Of a stretch of DNA of 64,000 bases, positions 1-9,383 are shown piece by piece. The notes beneath the pieces are model-generated. The model saw only the letters and a list, made by a program, of their open reading frames with translations. It was not told the DNA's origin and searched no databases. The stretch is taken from NCBI RefSeq assembly GCF_000317515.1, contig NC_019738.1:1401501-1465500 (forward strand). The letters are read 5' to 3'. Positions within the stretch are counted from its first letter, which is position 1; each line of letters begins with the position of its first letter. The stretch is from Allocoleopsis franciscana PCC 7113 (GTDB lineage Bacteria; Cyanobacteriota; Cyanobacteriia; Cyanobacteriales; Coleofasciculaceae). Position numbers and translations under genes: made by a program.

Positions 1-2
1 AC

Positions 3-215
3 CAAAGTTGGTTAGAGCAAGGAATAGAAAGCTTGCTACCATCTTATCTGGAGTTACTACAGATTCAAGGACGCCAAGTCATTGTTGATGGCAACGTCGG
101 CATAATTACGGGGGTAACCCCCACGGGGGAACTACGTCTTGGCTTAAACTCAGCGACAGCCCCTACAGAGATTTGCCTCCAGCCCGGTACAATCAGTCTT
201 GGTTATCGTTGGTAA
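3..215 (+). CDS. Biotin--[acetyl-CoA-carboxylase] ligase, C-terminal part (partial)
   Basis: The reading frame is open from the window edge to a TAA at 213-215, so only the C-terminal 70 residues are present. They read as a small beta-barrel: a stretch around VIVDGNVGIITGV, then GELRLGL, then a final GTISLGYRW. This matches the C-terminal domain of bacterial biotin protein ligases, where a Gly-rich turn and a final G-x-(I/V)-S-L strand are usual. The catalytic GRGRxGR-containing domain would lie upstream of the window. The family assignment rests on the tail only, so it is probable rather than certain. Confidence 0.62.
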   Translation, partial: QSWLEQGIESLLPSYLELLQIQGRQVIVDGNVGIITGVTPTGELRLGLNSATAPTEICLQPGTISLGYRW

Positions 216-323
216 TTCTTCAAGGGTGAATCACCAGAGCCAATTCGTATTGATCAGCACATTGATTGACTGAAATTCTTTATTCTTCCAGATAAATTAA
301 TAGTGATGAGGAGTGAGTCGGAA

Positions 324-2090
324 ATGACCAAAAAAACCGCGTCTGGGTCTGGTTACACCCTTTTAAGCTTCTTCTATCGGTCTCCTAGGCTGATGCTGGG
401 GCTGAGTTTATTGAGTGGGTTCAGTATCCTCAGCAGCGGCTTTGTAATCGCGCAGACAGATTCCCTGGTCGATACGGGAACGGCACCCCCCTCGACCTCG
501 GTCAAAGCGGCACCCGCACCGGCACCGGAACCCCCAGCCAGCCGCAAGCCAGTGGTAACTACCATTATCGTGCCAGACACCCCAGCACCCAGAGCCAATC
601 GGGAACATGTAGCCCCAGCTAAACCCCCCGCACCGGTAGCTGCCAAAAAACCAGCTTCTCCATCACGAACATCAGAGACAGCCACCCGGAAACCTTCTCG
701 CCAACGACAAACAGCAGAAACCGCTGCGAAAAAACCCTCTAGCCAACGACAAACAGCAGAAACTGCCGCGAAAAAACCCTCTAGCCAACGACAAACAGCA
801 GAAACCGCCCGGAGGAAGCCTCCTACCCTACAACGCACCGCTGATGCCCTAGGCCCCATTATTGCCGCCCCGAAAAAACCTATCCTGGCGGCTCCAAATC
901 TGTCTATACCCGACAGCGAAACTGTAGCGAAGCCTCCTAAGTTGTATATCAGTCCATCTCAAATCCAAGAGAGCGCACAAACTCCCGATTTGCCGACCAA
1001 TCGCTATCTTGACCGTACTGAGTACAATATTGGCGCAACTCCCAGAGACGAGAAACCGGCATCTGTCGTGGTGAGGGATCGCTCAACGGGTTGTAGAACG
1101 GTGTCGCAAAATGGACGACTGTTGAGTGGAAGTTGTGGGGTTGCCGCGCCTAATCAGCCAATAGCGACGCGACAAACGGCGACGAGAGACGTAACAAATA
1201 AACCATCAGCCAACCGAGCGATCGCTAACCGACAAACGGATAACCTCAGACATCTCCTTCAGGAGCCAAGGCTACCTAAAGTAACAACTCAGGCACTCCA
1301 ACTGGCTAGGCTAACCGCTCATAATGATCAACTTAACGAAGTAACCACTCCAGAACCTCAGTTGCTTGGAGTAAAAAGATTACCAGCGCCAGCCGTTGCA
1401 TCGACCAAGTCTGTTAACCCTCGTTCAGCGCGATTGAGGGTCAGAGGGATTCGTCACCCCCAGCAGAAGACCTACTCTGCATATTCTCCCCGACCCGTCG
1501 ATTTATTGCCGGCTTCGTCCTTCTCTTTTCCTGAAGCTTCGACTTCACCAGGAAGCCAGTCTTACTACAATGTGACCCGCCGACCCGCAGGGCGTCCCAA
1601 TGTCGGCAACGCTAATTTCATGTTCCCTCTAGCGATGCCTAACGCCATTACTTCCTTATTTGGTTGGCGGATTCACCCTATTGCAGGTGATTACCGCTTC
1701 CACGCGGGTACGGATATCGGGGCACCCGAAGGCACACCTGTACTCGCGGCGGTTGCGGGTCAGGTGATTACGGCTGACTTCATGGGTGGCTATGGCCTGA
1801 CGGTGGTCGTGCAGCACCAGGACGGCAATAACTTAAGCCTCTACGGTCACCTTTCAGAAATTTTTGTCCAACCCGGTGAGCAGGTGGAACAAGGAAATGT
1901 GATTGGACGGGTTGGCACGACAGGCTATTCGACCGGGCCTCACCTGCACTTTGAATGGCGACATCTGACTCCCAATGGCTGGGTGGCGCTGGATGCAAGA
2001 CCCAATATTGAATATGCTCTGGGTCAATTTATCAAATCGTTACAAGTCGCGCAGGCTACACCGGAGTCAGTTCCGCAACGAGGCTATTAG
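324..2090 (+). CDS. M23 family metallopeptidase, membrane-anchored
   Basis: Predicted periplasmic peptidoglycan endopeptidase or LytM-type factor. The first 20-45 residues contain a hydrophobic segment (LMLGLSLLSGFSILSSGF) that acts as signal peptide or anchor. It is followed by about 400 residues of Pro/Ala/Lys/Thr-rich low-complexity linker. That linker holds three near-identical tandem copies of a 14-residue unit (RQTAETAAKKPSSQ) at about 710-810. The LytM/M23 domain occupies roughly the last 150 residues, with HAGTDIGAPEGTPV (metal His and Asp) and HLHFEW (second His pair). GTG at 303 and ATG at 306 are alternative starts. ATG at 324 is preferred because GAGGAG at 308-313 sits at good ribosome-binding distance. 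The domain call is firm. Whether this is an active zinc enzyme or a regulator is not shown, although the visible metal ligands are intact. Confidence 0.88.
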   Translation: MTKKTASGSGYTLLSFFYRSPRLMLGLSLLSGFSILSSGFVIAQTDSLVDTGTAPPSTSVKAAPAPAPEPPASRKPVVTTIIVPDTPAPRANREHVAPAKPPAPVAAKKPASPSRTSETATRKPSRQRQTAETAAKKPSSQRQTAETAAKKPSSQRQTAETARRKPPTLQRTADALGPIIAAPKKPILAAPNLSIPDSETVAKPPKLYISPSQIQESAQTPDLPTNRYLDRTEYNIGATPRDEKPASVVVRDRSTGCRTVSQNGRLLSGSCGVAAPNQPIATRQTATRDVTNKPSANRAIANRQTDNLRHLLQEPRLPKVTTQALQLARLTAHNDQLNEVTTPEPQLLGVKRLPAPAVASTKSVNPRSARLRVRGIRHPQQKTYSAYSPRPVDLLPASSFSFPEASTSPGSQSYYNVTRRPAGRPNVGNANFMFPLAMPNAITSLFGWRIHPIAGDYRFHAGTDIGAPEGTPVLAAVAGQVITADFMGGYGLTVVVQHQDGNNLSLYGHLSEIFVQPGEQVEQGNVIGRVGTTGYSTGPHLHFEWRHLTPNGWVALDARPNIEYALGQFIKSLQVAQATPESVPQRGY

Positions 2091-2197
2091 AAGTTGAAGG
2101 GGTTGAAGGTTGAAGGTTGAAGGTTGTCTTGCCAACTTTGAACTTTCAACTTGCCCTAGCGCAGCGTTATCGACGAGAAGATCGTCACTTTCAACCC

Positions 2198-2887
2198 TTA
2201 TAAATACCCATGTTCTGCCAGAAAGGCGGGTGTAATCTCCTCTTGCTGGTTGGTTCCACCTATGCGATGACCTAGCAGCCTATCGACATACTTGCCGAGG
2301 ATATCACTCTCTAAATTGACCCATCCGCCAATCTGTAGGTGGTTGAGGTTGGTTTGGGCATAGGTATGAGGAATCACCGCTGCTTTGAACCAGCTACCTT
2401 CGGGGTCACAATCAGCAATCGTCAGGCTGACGCCATTGACGGCGATGCTTCCCTTGGGGACGAGATAGCGGGCAATTTGACGGTACCACTGATTGCTTAA
2501 AGAGGAGGGGGCTGTAAAACACATCTCCCAGGAATTGGGCGTTTGTACCGATTCCTGCAAGCAACCCACTCCGTCAATGTGGCCTGTGACAAAGTGCCCA
2601 CCTAACTTACTACCCACTCGCATAGATGTTTCTAAATTGACATAGGGAGCTGCATACTGCCTCTGTCCAATGGTTGTGCGATACAACGTTTCATCTGAAG
2701 CGGTTGCCACAAAGCCATGAGGTAAAATTTCCTCGACGGTCAGACAAATTCCATCGACGGCAACGCTGTCACCGAGCGCTAAATCCTGTAAGATAACCTC
2801 CGAGGCGTCAGTGCGACAGGACACATCGAAGCGATCGCCACCCAGCGATCGAAGGGTTCCAAGGGCTTGAATTAATCCTGTAAACAC
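2198..2887 (-). CDS. ribE: Riboflavin synthase, alpha chain
   Basis: Catalyses the dismutation of two 6,7-dimethyl-8-ribityllumazines to riboflavin, the last step of vitamin B2 synthesis, in the cytoplasm. Two lumazine-binding barrels are visible. The first has FTGLIQ at its start, then DSVAVDGICLTV and GGHFVTGHIDGVG. The second has GSIAVNGVSLTI, HTYAQTNL and NLESDILGKYVDRLL. The open frame extends upstream to a GTG at 2926. Family proteins begin M-F-T-G-(I/L)-(I/V), so the GTG at 2887, giving (M)FTGLIQ and about 229 residues, is the likely start. An AGGAGG lies about 16 bases upstream, slightly far but usable. It is a single gene whose 3' end faces a GTTGAAG-type repeat at 2092-2195. Confidence 0.93.
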   Translation of the reverse strand: MFTGLIQALGTLRSLGGDRFDVSCRTDASEVILQDLALGDSVAVDGICLTVEEILPHGFVATASDETLYRTTIGQRQYAAPYVNLETSMRVGSKLGGHFVTGHIDGVGCLQESVQTPNSWEMCFTAPSSLSNQWYRQIARYLVPKGSIAVNGVSLTIADCDPEGSWFKAAVIPHTYAQTNLNHLQIGGWVNLESDILGKYVDRLLGHRIGGTNQQEEITPAFLAEHGYL

Positions 2888-3321
2888 GGCTTCTGATTGA
2901 ACTCCTCCTAATGAGTACGTTGCCACGGCTGGACGGAAAGTGAGGGATTTAGGGATTACCGAACTGGAAGGAGATCACCAGAGAGTGAGATAAACTCTTT
3001 GAACATTTCCCATTTCCCTCTCCTCGAAGACCCTCCCAAGTCTTCACCCATCCCCCATCCCTTGGAGAGCTAACTCTCCAGCAAACGGTATGTTTTTTTC
3101 ATGAAGTCCCAAAGCAATCGTCCTGAGACTGGGGCATACTTGGAGAATACCACCTTGTTGATCCCAATTAAATTAGGTTCTCAAGGGCTGATTTTACGGT
3201 TGACAGGTCAAGCGATCGGAACAAAACTAGTCGTGTTTGTTCCAATTGTTTGCCGTAGAGTGCTAGTTTATCGCTCTGCTTTGATGCCCGTGATGCTGAC
3301 CGTGTTATAGAGGCTAAGCCG

Positions 3322-3828
3322 ATGATTGAAATGAGAGTTGCTGCAATTGCAATAGATGCCATTACCAAAAGTCCGATTGTTATGCTCAAGGATTCCTCGG
3401 ACAGACGAGCCTTGCCCATTTATATCGGACAAGATCAAGCAAAAGCAATTATCAGCGCTTTGGAAAAACAAGCACCCCCCCGGCCTCTCACCCATGACCT
3501 GCTCGTCAATATGCTAGAAGGATGGAACATGAAGCTGGAGAAGGTGATCATTCACTCCCTTCAGGACAATACCTTCTATGCCATCCTGTGTATGAGCCAG
3601 GGAGAAGCCAAAAAAGACATCGATGCTCGTCCCAGTGATGCGATCGCGATCGCTCTACGAACGGGTAGTCCGATATGGGTGATGGAAGAAGTAGTTGCCG
3701 ACGCTTCTATTCCAGTTGACCGAGACGCCGACGAAGAAGAACGACGAGCCTTTCGGGAGTTTGTCTCCAACATTCGACCCGAAGATTTTACCCAGCGCCG
3801 GGGATTTAAAGCCGGCCCAGATTCCTAG
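3322..3828 (+). CDS. Bifunctional nuclease family protein (BFN/DUF151)
   Basis: A 168-residue protein with the full DUF151 (BFN) fold. Key segments are LPIYIGQDQAKAI near residue 32, RPLTHDLL near 53 and DARPSDAIAIALR near 95. The acidic C-terminus (DRDADEEERRAFREF) resembles the UVR-like tail of this family. Plant and bacterial members have been reported to act on RNA and DNA, or to behave as stress or defence regulators; which applies here is unknown. It lies alone on the plus strand, divergent from ribE. The preceding 400 bases contain no convincing gene. A second ATG at codon 4 is an alternative start. Confidence 0.85.
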   Translation: MIEMRVAAIAIDAITKSPIVMLKDSSDRRALPIYIGQDQAKAIISALEKQAPPRPLTHDLLVNMLEGWNMKLEKVIIHSLQDNTFYAILCMSQGEAKKDIDARPSDAIAIALRTGSPIWVMEEVVADASIPVDRDADEEERRAFREFVSNIRPEDFTQRRGFKAGPDS

Positions 3829-4080
3829 CTTGGCCTTCAAGTGTTCGGTCAGCCAAAGGACTGGGTTGGAAGGTTGGAACGTTGAAGGTTGAAGATTGGA
3901 ATCTTGAAGGTTGGCAGTTATCACCTTAACCGACTAACCTATAACCTGCAACCCTTGCTAACCGATGAATTAACCTACAACTTGCCAACGTTCAACCCAG
4001 TCCCCTTCTTGCTCCGCTTGAATTCGGGGGATTGAAATCAGTAAGCTTATATGCTGATAGCTGGAAGCTGATATCTAAAA

Positions 4081-5211
4081 ATGCATTATCGACGGTTTGG
4101 GAAAACAAATCTACTCCTTTCTGTGTTTTCCCTGGGAACCATGCGCTGTTTGTCCTCTGAGTTAGAGGCTCGAAAAACGATACAGCACGCGATCGCTCTG
4201 GGGATTAACCACCTGGAAACGGCTAGGGGTTACGGGAAGAGCGAACAGTATCTAGGAAACATTATCAAAACCCAACTTGATGTACCGCGTGAGCAGCTAT
4301 ACATCACAACCAAGGTTCCCCCCACACCGGATGCGGACTTGATGCGTCAGTGGCTAGATGAGTCCTTAGAACGCCTCCAACTCGACTATTTGGATTGTTT
4401 GGCGATTCATGGTATCAATACCTGGGAGCATCTCGCTTGGGTGGAGTCCGAAACAGGATGTATGCAGGTGTTGACAGAAGCGGTAGCCCAAGGTCGAGTC
4501 AGGCATCTGGGCTTTTCCACTCACGCCCCATTGGAGATTATTTTAGCGACCCTGAACACTGATTTATTTGAATTCGTTAACCTTCATTACTATTACTTCT
4601 TCCAGCGCCATGCCGCCGCCATTGAGTTAGCTCACAATAAAAATATGGGCATCTTTATTATCTCCCCATCTGATAAAGGAGGACGCCTGTACACTCCACC
4701 GCCCAAGCTGGAACAGTTGTGTCATCCGTTCTCACCCTTAGAGCTGAATTATAGATTTTTATTAGCTGATCGCCGCATTACCACCTTGAGTGTGGGGCCG
4801 GCTAACCCCGATGAACTAACGGTACCGCTGAAGGTTGCCAACCAAGATGAGCCTCTCACAGCCATGGAAATTGAAGCTCTTTTACGTCTGGAAACTCAAG
4901 CGAAGAATGCCTTGGAAACTGACCATTGTCACCAGTGCTACGCTTGCCTTCCTTGCCCAGAAAACATTCACATTCCAGAAGTTTTACGCTTGCGGAATCT
5001 GGCGGTGGCTTACGATATGACTGACTTCAGTCAATATCGCTATCAAATGTTTGAAAACGCCGGTCACTGGTTTGCTGGAGTCAAAGGGAATCATTGTACC
5101 GATTGCGGTGACTGCCTGCCCCGTTGCCCCCATGAGTTGGATATCCCTGCGCTGTTGTCGGACACCCATCAACGTCTTAACGGGCCACCTCGGCGTCGGC
5201 TTTGGGAATAG
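4081..5211 (+). CDS. Aldo/keto reductase with C-terminal 4Fe-4S domain
   Basis: Residues 1-270 form an aldo/keto reductase barrel: RRFGKTNLLLSVFSLGTMR at the start, the DYLDCLAIHG strand, GRVRHLGFSTH, and a late SVGPANPDEL segment that belongs to the cofactor-binding part. Catalytic Tyr is probably in ETARGYGKSE. Residues 280-360 add a ferredoxin-like module with two Cys clusters, CHQCYACLPCP and CTDCGDCLPRCP, each suited to a 4Fe-4S cluster. This architecture is widespread in cyanobacteria and anaerobes. It suggests that the NADPH-linked reductase exchanges electrons through Fe-S centres, but the substrate is unknown. A GTTGAAG-type repeat array separates it from the upstream gene. Confidence 0.86.
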   Translation: MHYRRFGKTNLLLSVFSLGTMRCLSSELEARKTIQHAIALGINHLETARGYGKSEQYLGNIIKTQLDVPREQLYITTKVPPTPDADLMRQWLDESLERLQLDYLDCLAIHGINTWEHLAWVESETGCMQVLTEAVAQGRVRHLGFSTHAPLEIILATLNTDLFEFVNLHYYYFFQRHAAAIELAHNKNMGIFIISPSDKGGRLYTPPPKLEQLCHPFSPLELNYRFLLADRRITTLSVGPANPDELTVPLKVANQDEPLTAMEIEALLRLETQAKNALETDHCHQCYACLPCPENIHIPEVLRLRNLAVAYDMTDFSQYRYQMFENAGHWFAGVKGNHCTDCGDCLPRCPHELDIPALLSDTHQRLNGPPRRRLWE

Positions 5212-5430
5212 TGGGAGATTGGGCAGTCGTTTCTTTGATTACATAACGGATGAGAGCGCGTCCGTGGAACGCTCCTAAGGACACAACAATCTTTGTTATA
5301 GTGATGGCAATCGCCGAGAACCCGCTGCTTTTAAGAGAAAATCAAGATAGTGGGTCGTTACCGAGTAATTGCACGGACTCGAATACGACTGTCGGTAACA
5401 CAATAAGGATTATCCATTAGAGAGAACAAC

Positions 5431-6042
5431 ATGAGGGACATTACTCAAGAAGAAATGCGAGAACGAATGGGGAATATAGACCTAATTCGTGATATAATAT
5501 TTGGCCCAAAACTTCAAGAATATGACCATCGCATTGATAAATTAGAATCTAACTTATCTTTGCTAGAGAAGGAAACGCACGATCGCATTGATCAAGTCAA
5601 AACGGACTGTTTGACAGAACTGCGTTCATCCGTGGATGCTTTAGAGCAAAAAATCAAGTCTCTCAGCCTCACCTTCCAGAAGGATAACGCAGATACTCGA
5701 CAACTCATCGATCGCACTTACCAAAATTTTTCAGGGAGTCTGGAATCGATTGATAAAACGCTAGTAAGCCAGACAACATCGATTCGCAAAGAACTCTCAG
5801 AAACGAGAGAAAAGCTGCAAGATGATACCCGAAATCTCAAGTCTCAAATTTTTGATGAGCTGGAAAAGCGCTTCTCGTTGCTTGCCAACGCTAAGGTTTC
5901 CAGAAATGATATGGCAGACATTCTATTTGAGCTGGGCTTAAGACTAAAAGGAACTGACTTGGCTAAAGAGCTTAAAGAAGCGAGTAACAACAATGAGTCC
6001 AACGATGTTTTTTTTATAGAAGCCAGCAAAATTTCAGAGTGA
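5431..6042 (+). CDS. Coiled-coil protein, first gene of the GTPase/OmpA module
   Basis: A 203-residue soluble protein without a signal peptide or membrane segment. Residues 20-165 show a heptad-rich pattern (KLESNLSLLEKETHDRIDQV, ALEQKIKSL, ETREKLQDDTRNL) typical of a long parallel coiled coil. A short C-terminal helical region contains SRNDMADILFELGLRLKG. No catalytic motif was found. It stands 139 bases upstream of the large OmpA-domain gene on the same strand, and the pair probably forms a transcription unit. A role as cytoplasmic adaptor between the small GTPase and the membrane protein is an inference from position only. ATG 5431 follows an AGAGAG stretch that serves as a modest ribosome-binding site. 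Confidence 0.7.
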   Translation: MRDITQEEMRERMGNIDLIRDIIFGPKLQEYDHRIDKLESNLSLLEKETHDRIDQVKTDCLTELRSSVDALEQKIKSLSLTFQKDNADTRQLIDRTYQNFSGSLESIDKTLVSQTTSIRKELSETREKLQDDTRNLKSQIFDELEKRFSLLANAKVSRNDMADILFELGLRLKGTDLAKELKEASNNNESNDVFFIEASKISE

Positions 6043-6181
6043 ACTCAACGACCAAGTAGCCCTAAGCGATAGTGTTGCTTGAGCAAATTTCTGGAGTTTA
6101 GAAAATTTTAGGCTCCAGGAGGATTTTCATCGGGTAACATCTACCCGCCTAAGTGAAGATTTAGGGGAAGTAAATTAGACT

Positions 6182-8803
6182 ATGGCTTCATCAAAAGAAA
6201 ATCCCTCAGCTAGCTCCCCGCTAAAAGGCTTGGTGGATTTATTGGCTGATTTACAGATTCTGAACACACCGCAAAAACCTCAAGAGGAATCTTCCCCCTC
6301 TCAGACAGATGCACCCAGTCCGGGTGAAGCTCTGGGTTTGGCGTCGGTGGAGGAATACCCAGATGCACCGCCAAAGGCTGACGCTCCTCATGTCGCTAAC
6401 AGGGTGCGATCGCAAGATATACTTGAAGCTGAGACAAACACTCTAATTCCGTCTCACATTCATGAACAAGAATCTCCAGAAACGTCTCATTTCGCCGCTC
6501 ACCCTTCAGCGATAGAAGACTCCCTTAATCGGGTTGAAGGAGAACCCAAGGAACTATCTCAGCCTCATCCACCCAAACAGCAACAAGAAGAACCTAAAAA
6601 GCCATCCCTTCTCTCGCAAGCGGTTGAATTCTTGCAACATCGGCGAACTTCGTCTCATTCTTCAGAACAGCAACAAGAAGAACTTCAAAAGCCATCCCTT
6701 CTCTCTCAACCTGGGAAATCTTTCCCCAATGAACTACCTCATTTTCATCTGCCAGAGCAGCAAAAAACACCAATTACAAACCCATCCGTTTCCTCTCAAG
6801 TAGATTCAAGCCAGCCCAAAAACTTAGAGACACCTCCCGAACAAATCTTTAATCAGCTGATAGAATCTCACTGGGAAAAAGCACGACGAAATGAGTTTAT
6901 CAATCAATCCCTTGGCTCGACGCCTCATCATGATGTAGACAATTCAATTACCCTATTTGAACGTTGGCAACGTTTGCTCCTGACTCAGGAAGTCATGGAT
7001 TCGCGGAAGGCGCTCGCCGAGTTTAAACAAAAAGTAGAGACTCTTGAGCATCAAATTTATGAACCCACAGAATTAATTAATTTACTTCTACCTTTAATCG
7101 CTGAAATTCTGACTTTAAAAGTCGCTGATTCAAGGGAAGACATTGCCCAAGCCATTGCTCCAGTGGTTGATGAAATGATTCAGCGTCGGGCTAAACAGGA
7201 TATCGTAGCCATTAGTACCGCTTTAGCCCCTGTCATACCTGAAGCGGTTGCCAAACAAGTCCTCAACTCACCTGGGGCTTTAGCTAAAGCACTAGGACCA
7301 GAAATGGGGACAGCTATCAAAGAACAGATTACCTTAGAGCGGGATTCCATGGTAGATGCCCTCTATCCCGTCATTGGCAGTACCATTTCTAAATACATGG
7401 CGGAAGCCATTAAAGCCATTAATGAAAAAGTCGAAAATGCCTTCAGTTTAGAAGGACTTTCTCGCAAAGTTCGCGCCAAAGTACAGGGGATTTCTGAGGC
7501 GGAACTCATCTTTAAAGAGTCGATGCCATTTACTATCCAAGCGATGTTCTTAATTCATAAAAGCTCTGGATTGGTGATTGCAGAATTTCAACCCTCAGAT
7601 AGCCAGCGCCTAGAGTCGGAGATGGTGGCGGGTATGCTGACAGCAATTCGCAGTTTTGTCAATGATGTAATTGCTCAGACGGGAAGTGTTTCAGAGATCG
7701 ATCAAATTGACTATGGCGATTCAAGAATTATCTTGGAAGTGGCAGGATACTGTTACTTAGCGGCGGTAACTAAAGGAGAACATCCCCGATCATTTATTCA
7801 AAAAATGCGTAGTACGTTGAGTACTATCGTGCAAAAACAAGGTAAATCCATCGAATTATTTGATGGCGACCCAGATAATGTTCCCGAAGAAGTACATCAG
7901 CTTCTCGACAACTTAACAAAACTTTCCGATACAAATTCAGCTACTAAAAACCCCAAAGCTCCTGTTGCTTTGTTACTGATTGGTTTAACAGTATTTCTCG
8001 CCATTTCTCTACCCATAGGAATCTATCAATATCTAAGCTCAACGGACCGTCGTCGTGAGAGAGAAATTAACCTCGCTTTAGCCTCTGATCCAGAGTTAGC
8101 CGTTTATCGGGTTGGGGTAGATGCCAATCTAGGAACGATCAAGCTGAGTGGCAAGTTGCCTAATCAATATCTCCGTTCCAGAGCTGAAAAAATTGCCAAG
8201 GAAATTGAACCCAAACTGAGTATACAGAATACGATCATCCCTGTGGAAGTGCCCCCCAATCCGGTGTTGGCAGCAGCAGAGGTGAAGCGAGTGGTTAATA
8301 TTCTAAATCAGATTCAGGGTTCGGTAATTGCAGCAGATTATAGTGAGGGAACTGTAACTGTCAAAGGAGCAGTACTTCAGCAAGAGGATGCCAAGAAAAT
8401 TACACAAGCCTTTTTACAAATTCCCGGAGTGAAGTCAGTCAGCAACACCGTACAACTGCAACCGTTCGCGATTGCCTCCCGAATTTACTTTGACCAGGGT
8501 TCTTCCGAGATAAAATCAGAGGAACGTTCAAAAATTGCTCAGATCAGGGCATTTCTTGATCAGCACCCAAATAAGTACCTCAAACTCTTGGGTCATACTG
8601 ACCCTAAGGGTTCGGCTACTGAAAATCAGCAATTGGCACTGGAACGGGCAACCAAAGTCAAAAATGTGCTTATTGCTCAAGGAATCGCTTCCAAGCGATT
8701 GCTAGCTGAAGGGACAATAGACCCTCCTATTGGTGTAAGTGCCGAGCAACTCCCCTTATTAAGTCGATGTGTAGAATTTGAGATCATTTCACCTCAAAGT
8801 TAA
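6182..8803 (+). CDS. OmpA-family membrane protein with longin/roadblock-like and BON domains
   Basis: A large 873-residue protein with a distinctive order of parts. Residues 1-230 are disordered, with Pro/Gln/Ser-rich repeats (QQQEEPKKPSLLSQ and QQQEELQKPSLLSQ). Residues 240-430 are amphipathic helices with recurring AxAPVVxEx units. Residues 436-573 form an alpha/beta domain (QAMFLIHKSSGLVIAEF, MVAGMLTAIRSFVNDVI, YGDSRIILEVAGYCYLAAV, then IELFDGD) that looks like a longin or roadblock-type sensor. One transmembrane helix lies at about 594-618. Two BON-like repeats span 630-760, and an OmpA peptidoglycan-binding domain fills 765-873 (IYFDQGSSEI, LLGHTDPKGS, LALERA). Topology would place the N-terminal three quarters in the cytoplasm and BON/OmpA in the periplasm. 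The longin-like reading is inferred from pattern only. Such domains commonly regulate small GTPases, and one is encoded next door. Confidence 0.85.
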   Translation: MASSKENPSASSPLKGLVDLLADLQILNTPQKPQEESSPSQTDAPSPGEALGLASVEEYPDAPPKADAPHVANRVRSQDILEAETNTLIPSHIHEQESPETSHFAAHPSAIEDSLNRVEGEPKELSQPHPPKQQQEEPKKPSLLSQAVEFLQHRRTSSHSSEQQQEELQKPSLLSQPGKSFPNELPHFHLPEQQKTPITNPSVSSQVDSSQPKNLETPPEQIFNQLIESHWEKARRNEFINQSLGSTPHHDVDNSITLFERWQRLLLTQEVMDSRKALAEFKQKVETLEHQIYEPTELINLLLPLIAEILTLKVADSREDIAQAIAPVVDEMIQRRAKQDIVAISTALAPVIPEAVAKQVLNSPGALAKALGPEMGTAIKEQITLERDSMVDALYPVIGSTISKYMAEAIKAINEKVENAFSLEGLSRKVRAKVQGISEAELIFKESMPFTIQAMFLIHKSSGLVIAEFQPSDSQRLESEMVAGMLTAIRSFVNDVIAQTGSVSEIDQIDYGDSRIILEVAGYCYLAAVTKGEHPRSFIQKMRSTLSTIVQKQGKSIELFDGDPDNVPEEVHQLLDNLTKLSDTNSATKNPKAPVALLLIGLTVFLAISLPIGIYQYLSSTDRRREREINLALASDPELAVYRVGVDANLGTIKLSGKLPNQYLRSRAEKIAKEIEPKLSIQNTIIPVEVPPNPVLAAAEVKRVVNILNQIQGSVIAADYSEGTVTVKGAVLQQEDAKKITQAFLQIPGVKSVSNTVQLQPFAIASRIYFDQGSSEIKSEERSKIAQIRAFLDQHPNKYLKLLGHTDPKGSATENQQLALERATKVKNVLIAQGIASKRLLAEGTIDPPIGVSAEQLPLLSRCVEFEIISPQS

Positions 8804-8821
8804 AGCATTTTTAATAGGTGA

Positions 8822-8979
8822 GGAATCAGTTTACTTGAACCAGAACAACTAGCAGAACAGATTCAGCTTCAAAATCTGGAGCAAGTCGTCTCAGGAATTT
8901 ATCCAACTTCAGCCAAGACGGGTTTATCCGTTGACGACATTTTTCTCCAAATTGCTTACAAAATTTTAGAGTCCTGCGA
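8822..8979 (+). pseudogene. Remnant of a small GTPase C-terminus
   Basis: There is no start codon. In the frame beginning at 8822 the translation reads SLLEPEQLAEQ, then LEQVVSGIYPTSAKTG, then LSVDDIFLQIAYKILES. This aligns with the tail of the intact GTPase encoded at 9384-9893 (DLVDEEKLAKL, VVEIYQTSAKTG, VYVDEMFQKLAEKSIES). It includes the SAK guanine-specificity (G5) motif. G1 to G4 are missing because the upstream bases belong to the OmpA gene, which stops at 8803. The frame stays open to 9223 but loses resemblance after about 8979. The simplest reading is that a tandem duplicate of the GTPase was deleted, leaving its last 50 codons. Confidence 0.72.
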
Positions 8980-9383
8980 CAATGGATTTTCCCCCTTTCA
9001 AACCTCCCTTGGCCTAGAAGACTTCTCCAACGGTAGAGGAGGGGGGGAGGGAAACCAGAGTCTTCATGATAGCGATGCGGAGCATACTCCCAAGAAGAAC
9101 CCGCAGTGTCGTTCACACAGGACAGGGGAACCGAATGATGATGGTTTGTTCCTCCTGGGATGTTGTCTTACTACTCCTGGGATATGGTTGCACCTCGCTT
9201 GGACATTGGCAAATTCGGCTTAAACCCTCCAAGAGCATACTGGATGAGCGCTATCATACCCAATGCGACTGGTAGATCCCTTTGTTAAGCGCCTAAACAA
9301 TCTCTCCCCCTCCTTGCAGAAGAGTTATCGGGAGGTTACAAGAGAGCTGTAGACTGAAAATTTAACAATTAGTAACTATTCTT

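Noticed and set aside
374-859. 161-codon minus-strand frame with internal repeats
   Set aside because: It is the reverse of the repeat-rich linker of the M23 peptidase; the repeats come from the true gene.
3101-3310. 69-codon frame before the BFN gene
   Set aside because: No family features and no ribosome-binding site; it sits in a region with frames on both strands and reads like non-coding DNA.
9001-9060. Further copy of the C-run/G-run palindrome in the OmpA-GTPase gap
   Set aside because: It has AACCTCCCTT and a G-rich arm but lacks the 19-mer core; similarity is too weak to claim.
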